From positions 1-64,000 of the forward strand of contig JAVBMT010000017.1 in assembly GCA_031552195.1 (NCBI GenBank): a DNA stretch of 64,000 nt, read 5' to 3'. This DNA is from JAVBMP01 sp031552195. GTDB lineage: Bacteria > Desulfobacterota > Desulfovibrionia > Desulfovibrionales > Desulfovibrionaceae. Below, in pieces: positions 19,025 to 28,426 of the stretch. The notes under the pieces were generated by a model. That model saw only the letters and a program-made list of their open reading frames with translations. It had not been told where the DNA came from and searched no databases. Position 1 is the first letter of the stretch; each line of letters starts with the position of its first letter. Both the position numbers and the translations under genes were made by a program.

Positions 19025-19708
19025 CTATCTGGCCGTTTTTTTTGCCGCCACGGCTTCGCGCAGCCAGCCGTACCAGGCGTGAAGCCCCTCAAGGCCGGCC
19101 GTGGTTTCGGCGCCCTTGCGGCAGGAAACGTGAAACACGCGCAAGTCTTTGTTCAGCTTCGAGGCGAAATTTTCCGCGCGTTCCAGGTTAAAATCCACAT
19201 AAGGCAGAAGGTCGACCTTGTTCAGTACAAGGGCGCTGGCGAGGTTGAACAGAAGAGGGTATTTTTCCGGCTTGTCGTCGCCTTCGGTTACGCTGAGCAG
19301 GGCTATTTTGTGGTCTTCGCCGCAGTCGAATTCCACCGGGCAAACCAGGTTGCCCACGTTTTCGATGAAAAGAATATCCATATCATCAAGGTTCAACCCC
19401 GGCAAAACCTTCAAAATCATGTTGCCGTCAAGGTGGCAGCCCCCGTCGGTGTTGATTTGCACGGCCCTGGCCCCGGTGGCCGCAACGCGGCGGGCGTCGT
19501 TGTCCGTTTGCAGGTCGCCTTCTATCACCGCCATTTTGAATTCCGAGGCAAGATCGGTGAGTGTGCGTTCAAGAAGAGAAGTTTTCCCGGCGCCTGGAGA
19601 ACTGATCAGGTTAAGGGCCAGAACGCCTTTGCTCCGGAAAATTTCTTTAAGGTCAGCGGCGATTTTGTCATTGGCTTCCAAAAGACTGCGTCCGACGGAT
19701 ATTTCCAT
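19025..19708 (-). CDS. hypB: Hydrogenase nickel-incorporation GTPase
   Basis: HypB is the GTPase that, with HypA, delivers nickel to the active site of [NiFe] hydrogenases. The 227-residue protein has the P-loop LISSPGAGKTSLLERT (about 34-49), the metal-site INTDGGCHLDGNMI with adjacent Cys and His, ENVGNLVCPVEFDCGE and the NKVDLLPY guanine motif. The His-rich N-terminus and CxxCGC motif of some homologues are absent, so nickel storage by this copy is unlikely. hypA lies 86 bases upstream; both fit with the nikK-L-M nickel uptake genes further right. Confidence 0.96.
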   Translation of the reverse strand: MEISVGRSLLEANDKIAADLKEIFRSKGVLALNLISSPGAGKTSLLERTLTDLASEFKMAVIEGDLQTDNDARRVAATGARAVQINTDGGCHLDGNMILKVLPGLNLDDMDILFIENVGNLVCPVEFDCGEDHKIALLSVTEGDDKPEKYPLLFNLASALVLNKVDLLPYVDFNLERAENFASKLNKDLRVFHVSCRKGAETTAGLEGLHAWYGWLREAVAAKKTAR

Positions 19709-19794
19709 GTTCGTTCCGTTTGCGTGTCAGGCGCTTCAAAGGCGCGTTAAAAGAACAAGGCCACAATGCCGTCCGGCGAGTAAGGCCGCCCGGC

Positions 19795-20163
19795 TTATTC
19801 GGCTTCGATATGCTCCAGATACATGCCTTTGCCGGAAAGTACCGTGTGAGTAAATTCATGCCCGCAGAAGGGGCATGGAGCGAAAGGCGAAGGAAGGGTG
19901 ACGCCGGGCTCTCCAGGCGTGAACTCGCGGCCGCATTCGCCGCAGGCCAGCAGCAACGGCTCCACGATCAGGTCAAGCCTGGCCCCTTTGAAAAAGGGTT
20001 CATCTTCCGTCATAACCTCAAAGGCCATTTCCAGGGCTTCTGGAACGACGTTGGAAATAGCGCCGCACCTGAGACGCACGGAAATGAGCTTTTCCGCGCC
20101 GTGTTTTTGCATCTCTTCGGCTATCATGCCCAAGAGGCTGGTTACTATCGACATCTCATGCAT
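19795..20163 (-). CDS. hypA: Hydrogenase nickel metallochaperone
   Basis: HypA binds nickel through its N-terminal Met-His pair and zinc through two CxxC pairs, and passes nickel to the hydrogenase large subunit with HypB. The 122-residue length is typical. The MHEMSI start, CGECGREF and CPFCGHEF are all present. The start is fixed by the required His at position 2. It is the first gene of the leftward hypA-hypB-smr group. Confidence 0.96.
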   Translation of the reverse strand: MHEMSIVTSLLGMIAEEMQKHGAEKLISVRLRCGAISNVVPEALEMAFEVMTEDEPFFKGARLDLIVEPLLLACGECGREFTPGEPGVTLPSPFAPCPFCGHEFTHTVLSGKGMYLEHIEAE

Positions 20164-20532
20164 CGCTCGGCACTATATTACAAAGCTCCGCAAATGTCGA
20201 TACGCCCTTGACCCGGCTGTCCGGCTCCGCTGTGACGGCGCGCCGGAATTTTCGCCCGGCGGTTCCGGTAAATTTTCTTTGTTTCACCTGATTCATATCT
20301 TCACGGTGCCTGAAAATTTTCATAATTACATATCCGGAGTTTTACGCTCAAATATATTGGGGGGAAGTGAATATTCCATTCGGATAAGCCGCATAAAAAA
20401 CCTTGTTTCAAATGTAAAATAAGTCTATATGTAATAGAAATCGCATATGTGGAACACCTCGGAAACCAGGAGCGCATAATAATATATGCATGGCTTTTCG
20501 TATTATATTTTATTCTTTAAAGGACTGAATGT
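20164..20532. other. Divergent intergenic region, hypA / rrf2-type regulator
   Basis: This 369-base gap separates hypA from the Rrf2-type regulator and must hold both promoters. The part nearest the regulator is AT-rich with several TATTAT-like hexamers; I could not assign a convincing -35/-10 pair or a sigma-54 site. No gene or RNA element is seen. Confidence 0.4.
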
Positions 20533-21039
20533 ATGAAACTTTCCGCCAGAACGCGCTACGCGGCCAGAATTCTGCTGGAACTAGGCAAGGAAGAAAAAGG
20601 AGTGCCCATGCCGGCAGGGCGCCTGTCTGAACGCACCGGGGTATCTGTACAATTCATCGAACAGATATTAAAAGATTTGAAGCAGGCCGGGCTGACGCAC
20701 AGCGTGCGCGGTTCGACCGGCGGGCATATACTGGCCAGGCCGGCCCATGAGATAACCCTCGGGCATATCGTCCGCCTCATGGAGGGCGGCATAAGCCTTA
20801 CGGTATGCAGCGCCAAGGAAGAAACCACCTGCGAGCGCAAAGACCATTGCCTGACCAGGGCCGCCTGGGTGAAAGTCTCGCGCGCGCTGGAAAAAGAGCT
20901 TGACGCCATTAACATTCGCGACCTTCTTGGCCAGAACAGTATCGCTTTGCCCGTGAAAAACACCTTTCTTCGCCCGATTAAGCCCTCACGGCCTAAAAAG
21001 GTGGTGAAAAGGAAGAAGGCCGTCACGCAGAAATTTTGA
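20533..21039 (+). CDS. Rrf2-family iron-sulfur-type regulator
   Basis: A 168-residue winged-helix regulator of the Rrf2 family (MKLSARTRYAARILLELGKE; recognition region LSERTGVSVQFIEQILKDLK). Three cysteines in CSAKEETTCERKDHC (C-x7-C-x5-C) match the cluster-binding loop of IscR/NsrR-like members, so it may sense iron-sulfur status, oxidants or nitric oxide. The C-terminal 25 residues are lysine/arginine-rich, an extension beyond the usual family length. AAAGGA precedes the ATG. The first downstream gene is fxsA; no isc genes lie nearby. Confidence 0.88.
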   Translation: MKLSARTRYAARILLELGKEEKGVPMPAGRLSERTGVSVQFIEQILKDLKQAGLTHSVRGSTGGHILARPAHEITLGHIVRLMEGGISLTVCSAKEETTCERKDHCLTRAAWVKVSRALEKELDAINIRDLLGQNSIALPVKNTFLRPIKPSRPKKVVKRKKAVTQKF

Positions 21040-21152
21040 AAAAACGCGGCATCGGCCCGGCCTTCGCCATCAGGCGGCGAAGCTCAGGGTTGCCGGTTTT
21101 TGCGGCGGGCGCGCGGGGAAGCGTCCGCTAAATCCTGAAAGGAATTCATTTG

Positions 21153-21662
21153 ATGCCTGTGCTGTTGTTCATAGCGTTTCCCGCCCTGGAATTTTACCTC
21201 CTTTTCCTTCTGAGTTCCCGCATTGGGGCCTTGCCGGTCTTTGGGCTGGTTTTTCTAAGCTTCATAGCCGGAATAGCCCTGATCAGCTTTCACGGGCGCA
21301 GTTTCTTGCCCAGAATATCCGCCGTTTTCAGCGGGAGCCTGGCTCCGGAAACCGCCCTGCGCCAAAGCATGTTCGCCTGCCTGGCCGGAATGCTGCTGAT
21401 TTTTCCGGGGCTGGTGTCTGACCTTATCGCCTTGCTCCTCTTGACCCCCCATATAAACACCATTTGCGCGAAAGCGTTCTTCCGCCTGTTGGGCGCGCGG
21501 AGCGAAGCGCGCTTTATAACAATTGACGCGCCGGGCCGCCGGGCATATTCTGGCCGTGCGCCGGATGAATCCGGCCCCGCTGACGGCGACGGCGTGGTTT
21601 TCGACTGCGAAGCCCGCGAATGCGCCGCGCGGGAAAATGAAGACAAGCCCGGGCAAAGCTGA
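21153..21662 (+). CDS. FxsA-family membrane protein
   Basis: A 169-residue inner-membrane protein with four hydrophobic segments (residues 1-25, 29-47, 74-98 and 100-115) and the family's conserved opening FIAFPALEFYLLFLLSSRIG and internal LIFPGLVSDLIALLL. FxsA was named for suppressing phage F exclusion in E. coli; its biochemical role is unresolved. A polar acidic tail follows residue 120. The ATG at 21153 is used with AAAGGA upstream, rather than the overlapping TTG. The next gene starts 52 bases later. Confidence 0.85.
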   Translation: MPVLLFIAFPALEFYLLFLLSSRIGALPVFGLVFLSFIAGIALISFHGRSFLPRISAVFSGSLAPETALRQSMFACLAGMLLIFPGLVSDLIALLLLTPHINTICAKAFFRLLGARSEARFITIDAPGRRAYSGRAPDESGPADGDGVVFDCEARECAARENEDKPGQS

Positions 21663-21714
21663 CTTGTCCGAGGCCTTCGGCAGAGCATGCAACAGACCTG
21701 TAAACCGGACCGCC

Positions 21715-24700
21715 ATGCGAGAATTTAGAGCAGACCTGCATATTCACTCCCGTTATTCCCGGGCCACCAGTTCCAGGCTTAACCCCGCCACCCTGAGCGC
21801 CTGGGCGGCGATAAAGGGCCTTGACGTTCTTGGAACCGGTGATTTCACTCACCCGGCCTGGCGGGCTGAATTGAAAGAACAGCTCGCATTTGACGAAAAC
21901 AGCGGCCTTTACCGGCTGGTTGCGCCGCAAGACGCTCACTCCGCCATGCCGGAATGGCGTGACTGGCTCGAACGTTCCCCTTTGCCCGGCGGCCCGCTTT
22001 TTATGCTGCAAGCGGAGATAAGCTCAATTTACAAGCATGACGGCAAGGTGCGCAAGGTGCACAACCTTGTTTTCATGCCTGACTTTGCTTCCGCCGAAAA
22101 ATTCTCACTCAAACTGGGCGAACTGGGCAACGTCAACTCAGACGGCCGGCCGATTCTCGGCCTCAGTTCGCATGACCTTCTGGAACTTGTGCTGGAAAGC
22201 CACCCTCAGGCTTTTCTTGTTCCGGCCCATGTCTGGACGCCGTGGTTTTCGCTTTTCGGCTCCAAGTCCGGCTATGACAGGCTTGAAGACTGCTTCGGCG
22301 ATCTTGCGGAGCATATTTTCGCGCTGGAGACCGGACTTTCGTCAGATCCGGCCATGAACCGCACGATCAGCGCGCTGGACAAATACCGCATGCTTTCGAA
22401 TTCAGACGCCCACTCCGGCGAAAACCTGGGGCGCGAGGCCAATATTTTTTCCGGGCAGCCTTCTTATAGCGGAATTTATCAGGCCCTGCGCGGCAATGAC
22501 GCAGGCGCTTCTTTCCTGGGCACCCTTGAATTCTTTCCTGATGAAGGCAAATATCATCTTGACGGGCACAGAGACTGCAAGGTCGCGCTGGCGCCTGAAG
22601 AAACCCGCAAGCTTGACGGGCGCTGCCCGGTGTGCGGAAAGCCTTTGACCGTCGGAGTTCTCAGCCGGGTTATGGACTTGGCCGACAGGGACGAACCGGC
22701 CCGGCTGGACGGGGAAAAATTCGATTCTCTCATACCGCTGCCGGAAATAATCGGAGAAGTGCTGGGCGTTGGGGCAAAGAGCCGCAAGGTGGCGGACGCC
22801 TACTTCAAACTGGTGCACGCCTTCGGCCCTGAACTGGATATTTTGCGGCAAACCCCGGAAGCTGATCTGGCCCGCTTTTACCCCCCTTTGGCGGAGGGAA
22901 TAACCCGCATGCGCGAGGGAAGAGTGTTCCGCCAGGGCGGTTATGACGGGGAATACGGCGTCATACGCGTGTTTACGGACGCGGAACGCCGTGAATTCAC
23001 GCATGGCGGGTCTTTGGTGAAAATGCCGGAACCAGCGGCCAAAGGGCTGGCCCTGATGGACGGCCTGCCGCTTGCGGGTGAAAGAAGCCGTAAGCCCCGC
23101 GGCAAAAAGGCGCAAGGCGGCGGTGAACGCGCTGAAGCGGAAGAAAAGCGCCCCGATGAGGCGGGCGACCCTGACGGAGATTTTGAATTTCACAGCCTTG
23201 ACGGTTCCACGATCATCTTTCCGGAGGAAAAAGCGCAGCTTGCTGGTTCCGTCACTGAGGAGGCGGAGCAACCCGGCGGTTTGAACAAAGAGCAGGAACA
23301 GGCGGTTTTGAGCGGTCCCGGACCGGTTCTTGTGCTGGCCGGTCCTGGAAGCGGAAAGACCAGAACTCTTGTGGCGCGCGTTGAGCAGTTGGTGCGCGAA
23401 GGCATAAACCCCAAACATATCCTTGCCGTAACCTTCACGCGCCGGGCCGCCGCTGAAATGGACGCCCGGCTTGCCGCCGCCCTCGGCCCCGGATCTTACC
23501 TGCCCAGAACGGACACCCTGCACGCGCTGGCGCTTGAAGCCTGGATGCGTCTGTATTCCGAAAGCCCGCTGCTGCTTTCGGAAGAAAACGCCTTTCGCGT
23601 GTTCGCGGACGCAAATCCGAAGGAACCGCAGCGCAAGCTTGTGGAAATATGGCGTGAAATCAACCTTTGCCGGGAACGCCTGGCGCTTTTGCCCGTTGAG
23701 GTTGAAGCCTACCATTCCCGTTACGCCCTGCAAAAAAACGCCTGGAACCTGCTTGACTACACCGACTTGATCGAATTCTGGCTTCAGCAGGCGCAAAGCG
23801 GCAAATACGCCAAGCCCTGGCTGCATGTCCTGGTGGATGAAATCCAGGATCTTTCCCCCTTGCAACTCACTTTGGTCAAGCATTTGCTGCCCGCCAACGG
23901 AGACGGGTTTTTCGGCATAGGCGACCCGAACCAGTCCGTATACGGTTTTCGCGGGGCGCACGGCGAGGCCGAGCACTTTTTCCGCCTGGCCTGGCCTTCC
24001 CTCCATAGCATCAGCCTCACGCAAAACTACCGCAGCGCTCCGCGCCTGGTTGAGCTTTCCTCCGCCCTGCTATACGGAGACGGTCCCGGACGGCGCATGA
24101 CCGCCAAAAATTCCTTTGAGGCGGAAATACGCATGTTTGACGGCAATAGCGCCGAATCCGAAGGCACCTGGATAGCCGGAGAAATTCTCCGCCTGCTGGG
24201 CACGGGCAGCCACACCATTGACGACGCCCGCAAACGCAAAACCAACCGGAATAAAGAGGAAAGCGGGCAGGAGAGCGCGCTGGAAGAAGGCTCTTTCACG
24301 CCTGGAGATTTCGCCGTGCTGGTGCGCGCCAGAAACCTGATCCTGCCGGTTCAGAGGGCTTTGCACCGGGCCGGAATACCCTACGGCATACCTTTGGCCG
24401 ACGCTTTCTGGGAAGACCGCCGCGCGGCGAAAATTCTTGACGCGGCCGGGCGCATGCTCGGCATCGGCGGCATTCGCCTCAGCGCTGACGAACACGGCCT
24501 TGGCGTTGCGCCCAGGTTGAAAGACAACCTCAACCCCGGAATAAGCCCCTACGAATTTGCCCGCGCCTTGCCAGGAGATGAGGAAGACGGGCCGATATCC
24601 TGCCCGGAAAAGGTGCTTATGCGCGGGCCGCTGGCTGTTGCGGCCTACCTTGACAACACGCCTCCTTTTGATCAGGCCTTCTGGAAATCGCAGGCCTTCA

Positions 24701-25158
24701 AGGGGCTGCTTAAAGGCTTTGAGGCGCATAAAGGCTGGCCCGGGCTGCTGAACTGGGTAAGCCTGCAGAACGAACTTGAACTGGTGCGCGGCAGAAGTGA
24801 AAAAGTGCAGATAATGACCCTGCACGCCAGCAAGGGCCTGGAGTTTCCCGTTGTTTTCATTCCGGCGCTTGAAGACGGCTTGCTGCCGTTTATGGGCAGC
24901 GGGCTTCTGAGCGGCCACCCGGAACGCCCCTCCGCCCTGAACGCTGACCTTGAAGAAGAACTGCGCCTTTTTTATGTGGGCGTAACCAGGGCGCAAAAAG
25001 GGCTTTTTCTTTCGCGGGCCGCCAGGCGTTTTCTTTTCGGGCACGAACTGCGCCTGCAGCCTTCACGTTTTTTAAGCCGTCTTCCCAAAGATTTCATCAA
25101 GCGTTCCCGTCCTTCTCCGGCGCGCGCGCAAGCGGAAAAACAGCTTTCGCTGTTCTGA
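21715..25158 (+). CDS. EndoQ-like PHP nuclease fused to UvrD-type helicase
   Basis: The 1,147-residue protein joins two repair modules. Residues 1 to about 400 form a PHP domain of the EndoQ type: FRADLHIHSRYSRATSSRLN, LGTGDFTHPAW, VPAHVWTPWFSLFGSKSGY, SNSDAHSGENLGREAN, and a zinc site with CPVCGKPLTVGV near 305. EndoQ cuts 5' of deaminated bases such as uracil or hypoxanthine. After a charged linker (about 450-530) comes an SF1 helicase: Walker A LAGPGSGKTRTL (~541), DEIQDLSPLQL (~708), QNYRSAPRL (~770), MTLHASKGLEFPVVF (~1034) and RLFYVGVTRAQKGL. The start is chosen because PHP begins at once; an ATG at 21637 is possible. Confidence 0.88.
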   Translation: MREFRADLHIHSRYSRATSSRLNPATLSAWAAIKGLDVLGTGDFTHPAWRAELKEQLAFDENSGLYRLVAPQDAHSAMPEWRDWLERSPLPGGPLFMLQAEISSIYKHDGKVRKVHNLVFMPDFASAEKFSLKLGELGNVNSDGRPILGLSSHDLLELVLESHPQAFLVPAHVWTPWFSLFGSKSGYDRLEDCFGDLAEHIFALETGLSSDPAMNRTISALDKYRMLSNSDAHSGENLGREANIFSGQPSYSGIYQALRGNDAGASFLGTLEFFPDEGKYHLDGHRDCKVALAPEETRKLDGRCPVCGKPLTVGVLSRVMDLADRDEPARLDGEKFDSLIPLPEIIGEVLGVGAKSRKVADAYFKLVHAFGPELDILRQTPEADLARFYPPLAEGITRMREGRVFRQGGYDGEYGVIRVFTDAERREFTHGGSLVKMPEPAAKGLALMDGLPLAGERSRKPRGKKAQGGGERAEAEEKRPDEAGDPDGDFEFHSLDGSTIIFPEEKAQLAGSVTEEAEQPGGLNKEQEQAVLSGPGPVLVLAGPGSGKTRTLVARVEQLVREGINPKHILAVTFTRRAAAEMDARLAAALGPGSYLPRTDTLHALALEAWMRLYSESPLLLSEENAFRVFADANPKEPQRKLVEIWREINLCRERLALLPVEVEAYHSRYALQKNAWNLLDYTDLIEFWLQQAQSGKYAKPWLHVLVDEIQDLSPLQLTLVKHLLPANGDGFFGIGDPNQSVYGFRGAHGEAEHFFRLAWPSLHSISLTQNYRSAPRLVELSSALLYGDGPGRRMTAKNSFEAEIRMFDGNSAESEGTWIAGEILRLLGTGSHTIDDARKRKTNRNKEESGQESALEEGSFTPGDFAVLVRARNLILPVQRALHRAGIPYGIPLADAFWEDRRAAKILDAAGRMLGIGGIRLSADEHGLGVAPRLKDNLNPGISPYEFARALPGDEEDGPISCPEKVLMRGPLAVAAYLDNTPPFDQAFWKSQAFKGLLKGFEAHKGWPGLLNWVSLQNELELVRGRSEKVQIMTLHASKGLEFPVVFIPALEDGLLPFMGSGLLSGHPERPSALNADLEEELRLFYVGVTRAQKGLFLSRAARRFLFGHELRLQPSRFLSRLPKDFIKRSRPSPARAQAEKQLSLF

Positions 25159-25302
25159 GTTTTGCCGCCTCCCGCGTTCTTCGCTTGACCCGTGTCCTGC
25201 GCGCTATTATGCTGATTTCATCTAATGTTCGGAAATTCCAAAGCCTTCCGCTTTGGGTTTATACGTATTCTTGTCCGGCTCACCCGGACTCCCGGAAAGA
25301 TT

Positions 25303-26292
25303 ATGAAAAAGAAAATCATACCCTTGGTGCTGGTTCTCGCCATTGGCGGCGGGGCGTACTATTTTTTCCGCTCCGGCGCGAACAGTGATGAAATTACGGC
25401 GTACGGCAATGTTGACATACGTTCCGTCGACCTGGGTTTCAGGGTAGGGGGGCGTCTTCTGGAAATGCTGGTGCAGGAAGGTGATTCCGTCAAGGTCGGC
25501 CAGTTGCTCGCGCGCCTTGATCAAAGACCTTTCGAGCTGGAACTGGCCGGGGCGGAGGCTAACGTAAGCGCCCTTGAGGCCCGCCTGAGCATGATAAAAG
25601 CCGGATACCGCGAGGAAGAGGTGGCTCAGGCCAAGGCGGCGCGCGACGCCCGCAAGGCTACGCTGGACAACGCCCAGCTTTACCTTGACAGGCAAACCCG
25701 CTTGTACCGGGAAAGAGTTGTGGCGCAAAGCGCTTATGACGACGCCAAAGCCAAGCGCGACGAAGCTTCAGCCGCCCTGCGCGCGGCTGAAGAGAGCCTG
25801 CAACAGTTGAAATCCGGCTTTCGTCCTGAAGAATTGGCCGAAGCTGAAGCCAGACTGCTTCAGGCCAGGGCCGCGAGCGAACAGGCGGCCCTGCGCCTTT
25901 CCGACGCCAGCCTTTTCGCTTCCGCCGACGCCGTGGCGCTTACCAGGGCGGTTGAACCGGGGGCCATGCTGAACGCCGGGAATACGGTGTACACCCTTTC
26001 TTTGACCAGGCCGGTATGGGTGCGGGCCTTTGTGTCGGAGACCGATCTTGGCCTTATCTCTCCGGGGCAGGAAGTGCTGGTATACAGCGATTCCTGGCCT
26101 GACAAGCCGTACCGGGGAACCATAGGATACATTTCGCCCCAGGCCGAGTTTACCCCTAAAAGCGTTGAAACGCCTGATTTGCGCACCACGTTGGTTTTCC
26201 GCCTCCGCATCAACGTTACATCTCCGGATGAAGGGCTGCGGCAAGGCATGCCGGTAACCGTAAAAATTGCTCCTTTGCGCCGTGCTTCCTGA
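25303..26292 (+). CDS. HlyD-family periplasmic adaptor (YbhG-like)
   Basis: A 329-residue membrane-fusion protein that bridges an inner-membrane ABC exporter and an outer-membrane channel. It has an N-terminal anchor (KKKIIPLVLVLAIGGGAYYF), a lipoyl half-motif (SVDLGFRVGGRLLEMLVQEG), a long coiled coil (about 80-200) with repeated Ala/Glu-rich heptads, and a beta-barrel region. The ATG at 25303 gives a proper membrane anchor; an upstream start at 25225 would add 26 unrelated residues. A candidate promoter TTGACC, 17 bases, TATGCT lies upstream near 25185-25213. The ATPase partner follows 184 bases downstream. Confidence 0.88.
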   Translation: MKKKIIPLVLVLAIGGGAYYFFRSGANSDEITAYGNVDIRSVDLGFRVGGRLLEMLVQEGDSVKVGQLLARLDQRPFELELAGAEANVSALEARLSMIKAGYREEEVAQAKAARDARKATLDNAQLYLDRQTRLYRERVVAQSAYDDAKAKRDEASAALRAAEESLQQLKSGFRPEELAEAEARLLQARAASEQAALRLSDASLFASADAVALTRAVEPGAMLNAGNTVYTLSLTRPVWVRAFVSETDLGLISPGQEVLVYSDSWPDKPYRGTIGYISPQAEFTPKSVETPDLRTTLVFRLRINVTSPDEGLRQGMPVTVKIAPLRRAS

Positions 26293-26373
26293 GCGTTGCG
26301 CCTGAGGCAAAGTAATTTTGAAAAGCTTATTTGCCTGGAGGCGGCCGTAAGGGGGCAGCGTAGCACCCCTTCG

Positions 26374-26397
26374 GTAAAGGCGGATATCCGCCTTTAC
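26374..26397. repeat. Perfect 24-base palindrome
   Basis: GTAAAGGCGGAT followed directly by its complement ATCCGCCTTTAC, with no spacer, lies between the adaptor and ATPase genes. A second, weaker hairpin (AAGGGG ... CCCCTT) is just upstream. There is no T-tract, so an operator or an attenuating structure between the two genes is more likely than a terminator. Confidence 0.5.
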
Positions 26398-26476
26398 GGA
26401 TGAAAAAAATGCGCTTTTTGCTTATTGGGCAAAGAAATATTTCTATGCATGCAACATTCTCAACGGGAACTTCCGA

Positions 26477-28363
26477 ATGCCTTCTTCTCCCGCCATCGAG
26501 CTGATCAACTTAAGCAAAGATTTTGACCTTGAGAAAAAAAGAGGCAGCGTGGTCGGGCTTGGGCAACAATTTTCCCTGCTCGATACCCCTCCGGCCCTGA
26601 GCGGGTTGAATGTTAAAATAGCCGCCGGAAGCATAACCGGGCTGGTGGGGCCGGACGGCGCGGGCAAAACCACTCTTTTACGCATTTTGGCCGGTTTGCT
26701 TGCCCCGAGCGGGGGAGAAAGCCGGGTGATCGGCCTTGATCCTTGCAAAGAAGGTGAGGAACTGCGCCGGAATTTGGGGTACATGCCGCAAAAATTCGGA
26801 CTTTATGAAGATCTGAGCGTACAGGAAAATCTCGACCTGTATGCGGAACTGCGCAGCGTTCCCGTCAGGGAGCGGCCTGAGTTGTTCAAGCGCCTGCTAA
26901 GGTTTACCGGCCTTCAACCCTTTACCGCACGCCTGGCCGGGCGCCTTTCCGGGGGGATGAAGCAAAAACTCGGGCTGGCCTGCTCGTTGATGGGTAACCC
27001 GCGCATCTTGCTGCTGGATGAGCCCAGCGTGGGGGTTGATCCTATTTCCCGGCGCGAACTGTGGGAAATGGTGCGGCAACTGTCCGGAGACGGAATTACC
27101 GTTGTCTGGAGCACGTCCTACCTGGACGAAGCCGAGCGTTGTTCAAACATTTTGCTGATGAACCTGGGCCGCCTGCTTTATTATGGGCCGCCTGACGCGC
27201 TTTGCGAGGAGATGCGCGGGCGCAGCGCGCAGATTCAGGGCATGACGGCGGACAGGCGCAAGGTTTTGCAAATGGCCATGAACCGGCCTGAGGTTATCGA
27301 CGGCGTCATACAGGGCCGCCATGTGCGCCTGGTTTTGAATGAGGCCGGGCAGTTTCAGGCCTTGGAAAGCGTTGTGGCCAAAGCGGCGCGCGAGTTGCCG
27401 GAGGCTTTTGAGAAAAACGGCGGGTCCGGTCTGGCGCTGGTTGACCCTAGGCTGGAAGACGCGTTTATAACACGCCTTGGCGGAGGCCCGAAAGGAGATT
27501 CCGCTTTGGCCGCCTTGTTCAGGGAAGAACGCAAAGAGCTTGGAAGCTGCGGGGAAGATGATTATGACTGCCTGAGACATAGCGGCAGTATTGTTGATTT
27601 TCCCATTGAAGCTGAGGAGCTGACCAAGGTGTTCGGAGCTTTTACGGCCACCGATCATATCAGTTTTAAGGTGCGCCGGGGCGAGATTTTCGGATTGCTC
27701 GGGCCTAACGGAGCCGGAAAATCCACTACGTTCAAGATGCTTTGCGGGCTTTTGGCCCCCAGCTCCGGCAAAGCCAGGGTTATGGGGCTGGACCTGGCGC
27801 ACGATCCGGGGCGGGCCAGGCAGCATTTGGGCTACATGGCGCAGAAATTTTCCATGTATTCCGATATTACCGTGCGCCAGAACCTTGAATTTTTCGCCGG
27901 GGTTTACGGCCTTGATTATAAGAAAAAAAAGGCCCGCTTGCGGGAAATGACGGAAGTTTTCAACTTCGGCCACTACCTTGACCGCCCCGCCGGAAGTTTG
28001 CCCCTTGGCTATAAACAGCGCCTTTCACTGGCCTGCGCCGTTATGCACTCGCCCGACATACTTTTTCTGGACGAACCGACCTCCGGCGTAGACCCTGTAA
28101 CCAGGCGAGAATTCTGGTGCCATATAAACGGATTGGTGCAGCTTGGCGTGACTATTCTGGTGACCACTCACTTTATGGATGAGGCAGAATATTGTGACCG
28201 TATCGGGCTGGTTTACCGGGGGCGTTTCGTCAGTTCCGGCACCCCTGACGAACTTAAAGCCCAGGCTGCGACGAAAGAGCAGCCCGACCCCAGCCTGGAA
28301 GACGCCTTCATAACTCTGGTGGAGCGTTTTGACGCCGCGAACGGCGCTGAGGTGAAGGCATAG
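26477..28363 (+). CDS. Double ATP-binding subunit of ABC exporter (YbhF-like)
   Basis: A 628-residue protein containing two complete ABC ATPase domains. Walker A motifs are GLVGPDGAGKTTLLRI (~54) and GLLGPNGAGKSTTFKM (~412); signature regions are RLSGGMKQKLGLACSL and LPLGYKQRLSLACAVM, the second degenerate as LPLGY; Walker B motifs are LLLDEPSVGVDPIS and LFLDEPTSGVDPVT. Each half has the ABC-2 type C-terminal extension ending in an SLEDAFI-like motif. With the preceding HlyD protein it resembles YbhG-YbhF, but the YbhS/YbhR permeases are not next to it. Confidence 0.88.
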   Translation: MPSSPAIELINLSKDFDLEKKRGSVVGLGQQFSLLDTPPALSGLNVKIAAGSITGLVGPDGAGKTTLLRILAGLLAPSGGESRVIGLDPCKEGEELRRNLGYMPQKFGLYEDLSVQENLDLYAELRSVPVRERPELFKRLLRFTGLQPFTARLAGRLSGGMKQKLGLACSLMGNPRILLLDEPSVGVDPISRRELWEMVRQLSGDGITVVWSTSYLDEAERCSNILLMNLGRLLYYGPPDALCEEMRGRSAQIQGMTADRRKVLQMAMNRPEVIDGVIQGRHVRLVLNEAGQFQALESVVAKAARELPEAFEKNGGSGLALVDPRLEDAFITRLGGGPKGDSALAALFREERKELGSCGEDDYDCLRHSGSIVDFPIEAEELTKVFGAFTATDHISFKVRRGEIFGLLGPNGAGKSTTFKMLCGLLAPSSGKARVMGLDLAHDPGRARQHLGYMAQKFSMYSDITVRQNLEFFAGVYGLDYKKKKARLREMTEVFNFGHYLDRPAGSLPLGYKQRLSLACAVMHSPDILFLDEPTSGVDPVTRREFWCHINGLVQLGVTILVTTHFMDEAEYCDRIGLVYRGRFVSSGTPDELKAQAATKEQPDPSLEDAFITLVERFDAANGAEVKA

Positions 28364-28426
28364 CCGGGTTAAGCTGAAGTTATTTTTTAGAGTCTGTTTT
28401 GCCGGAAAAGACCGGCAGGGATGATT

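Noticed and set aside
22402..25044. Long minus-strand open frames opposite the EndoQ-UvrD gene
   Set aside because: They are antisense to a gene with strong motif support and show no recognisable domain or start signal.
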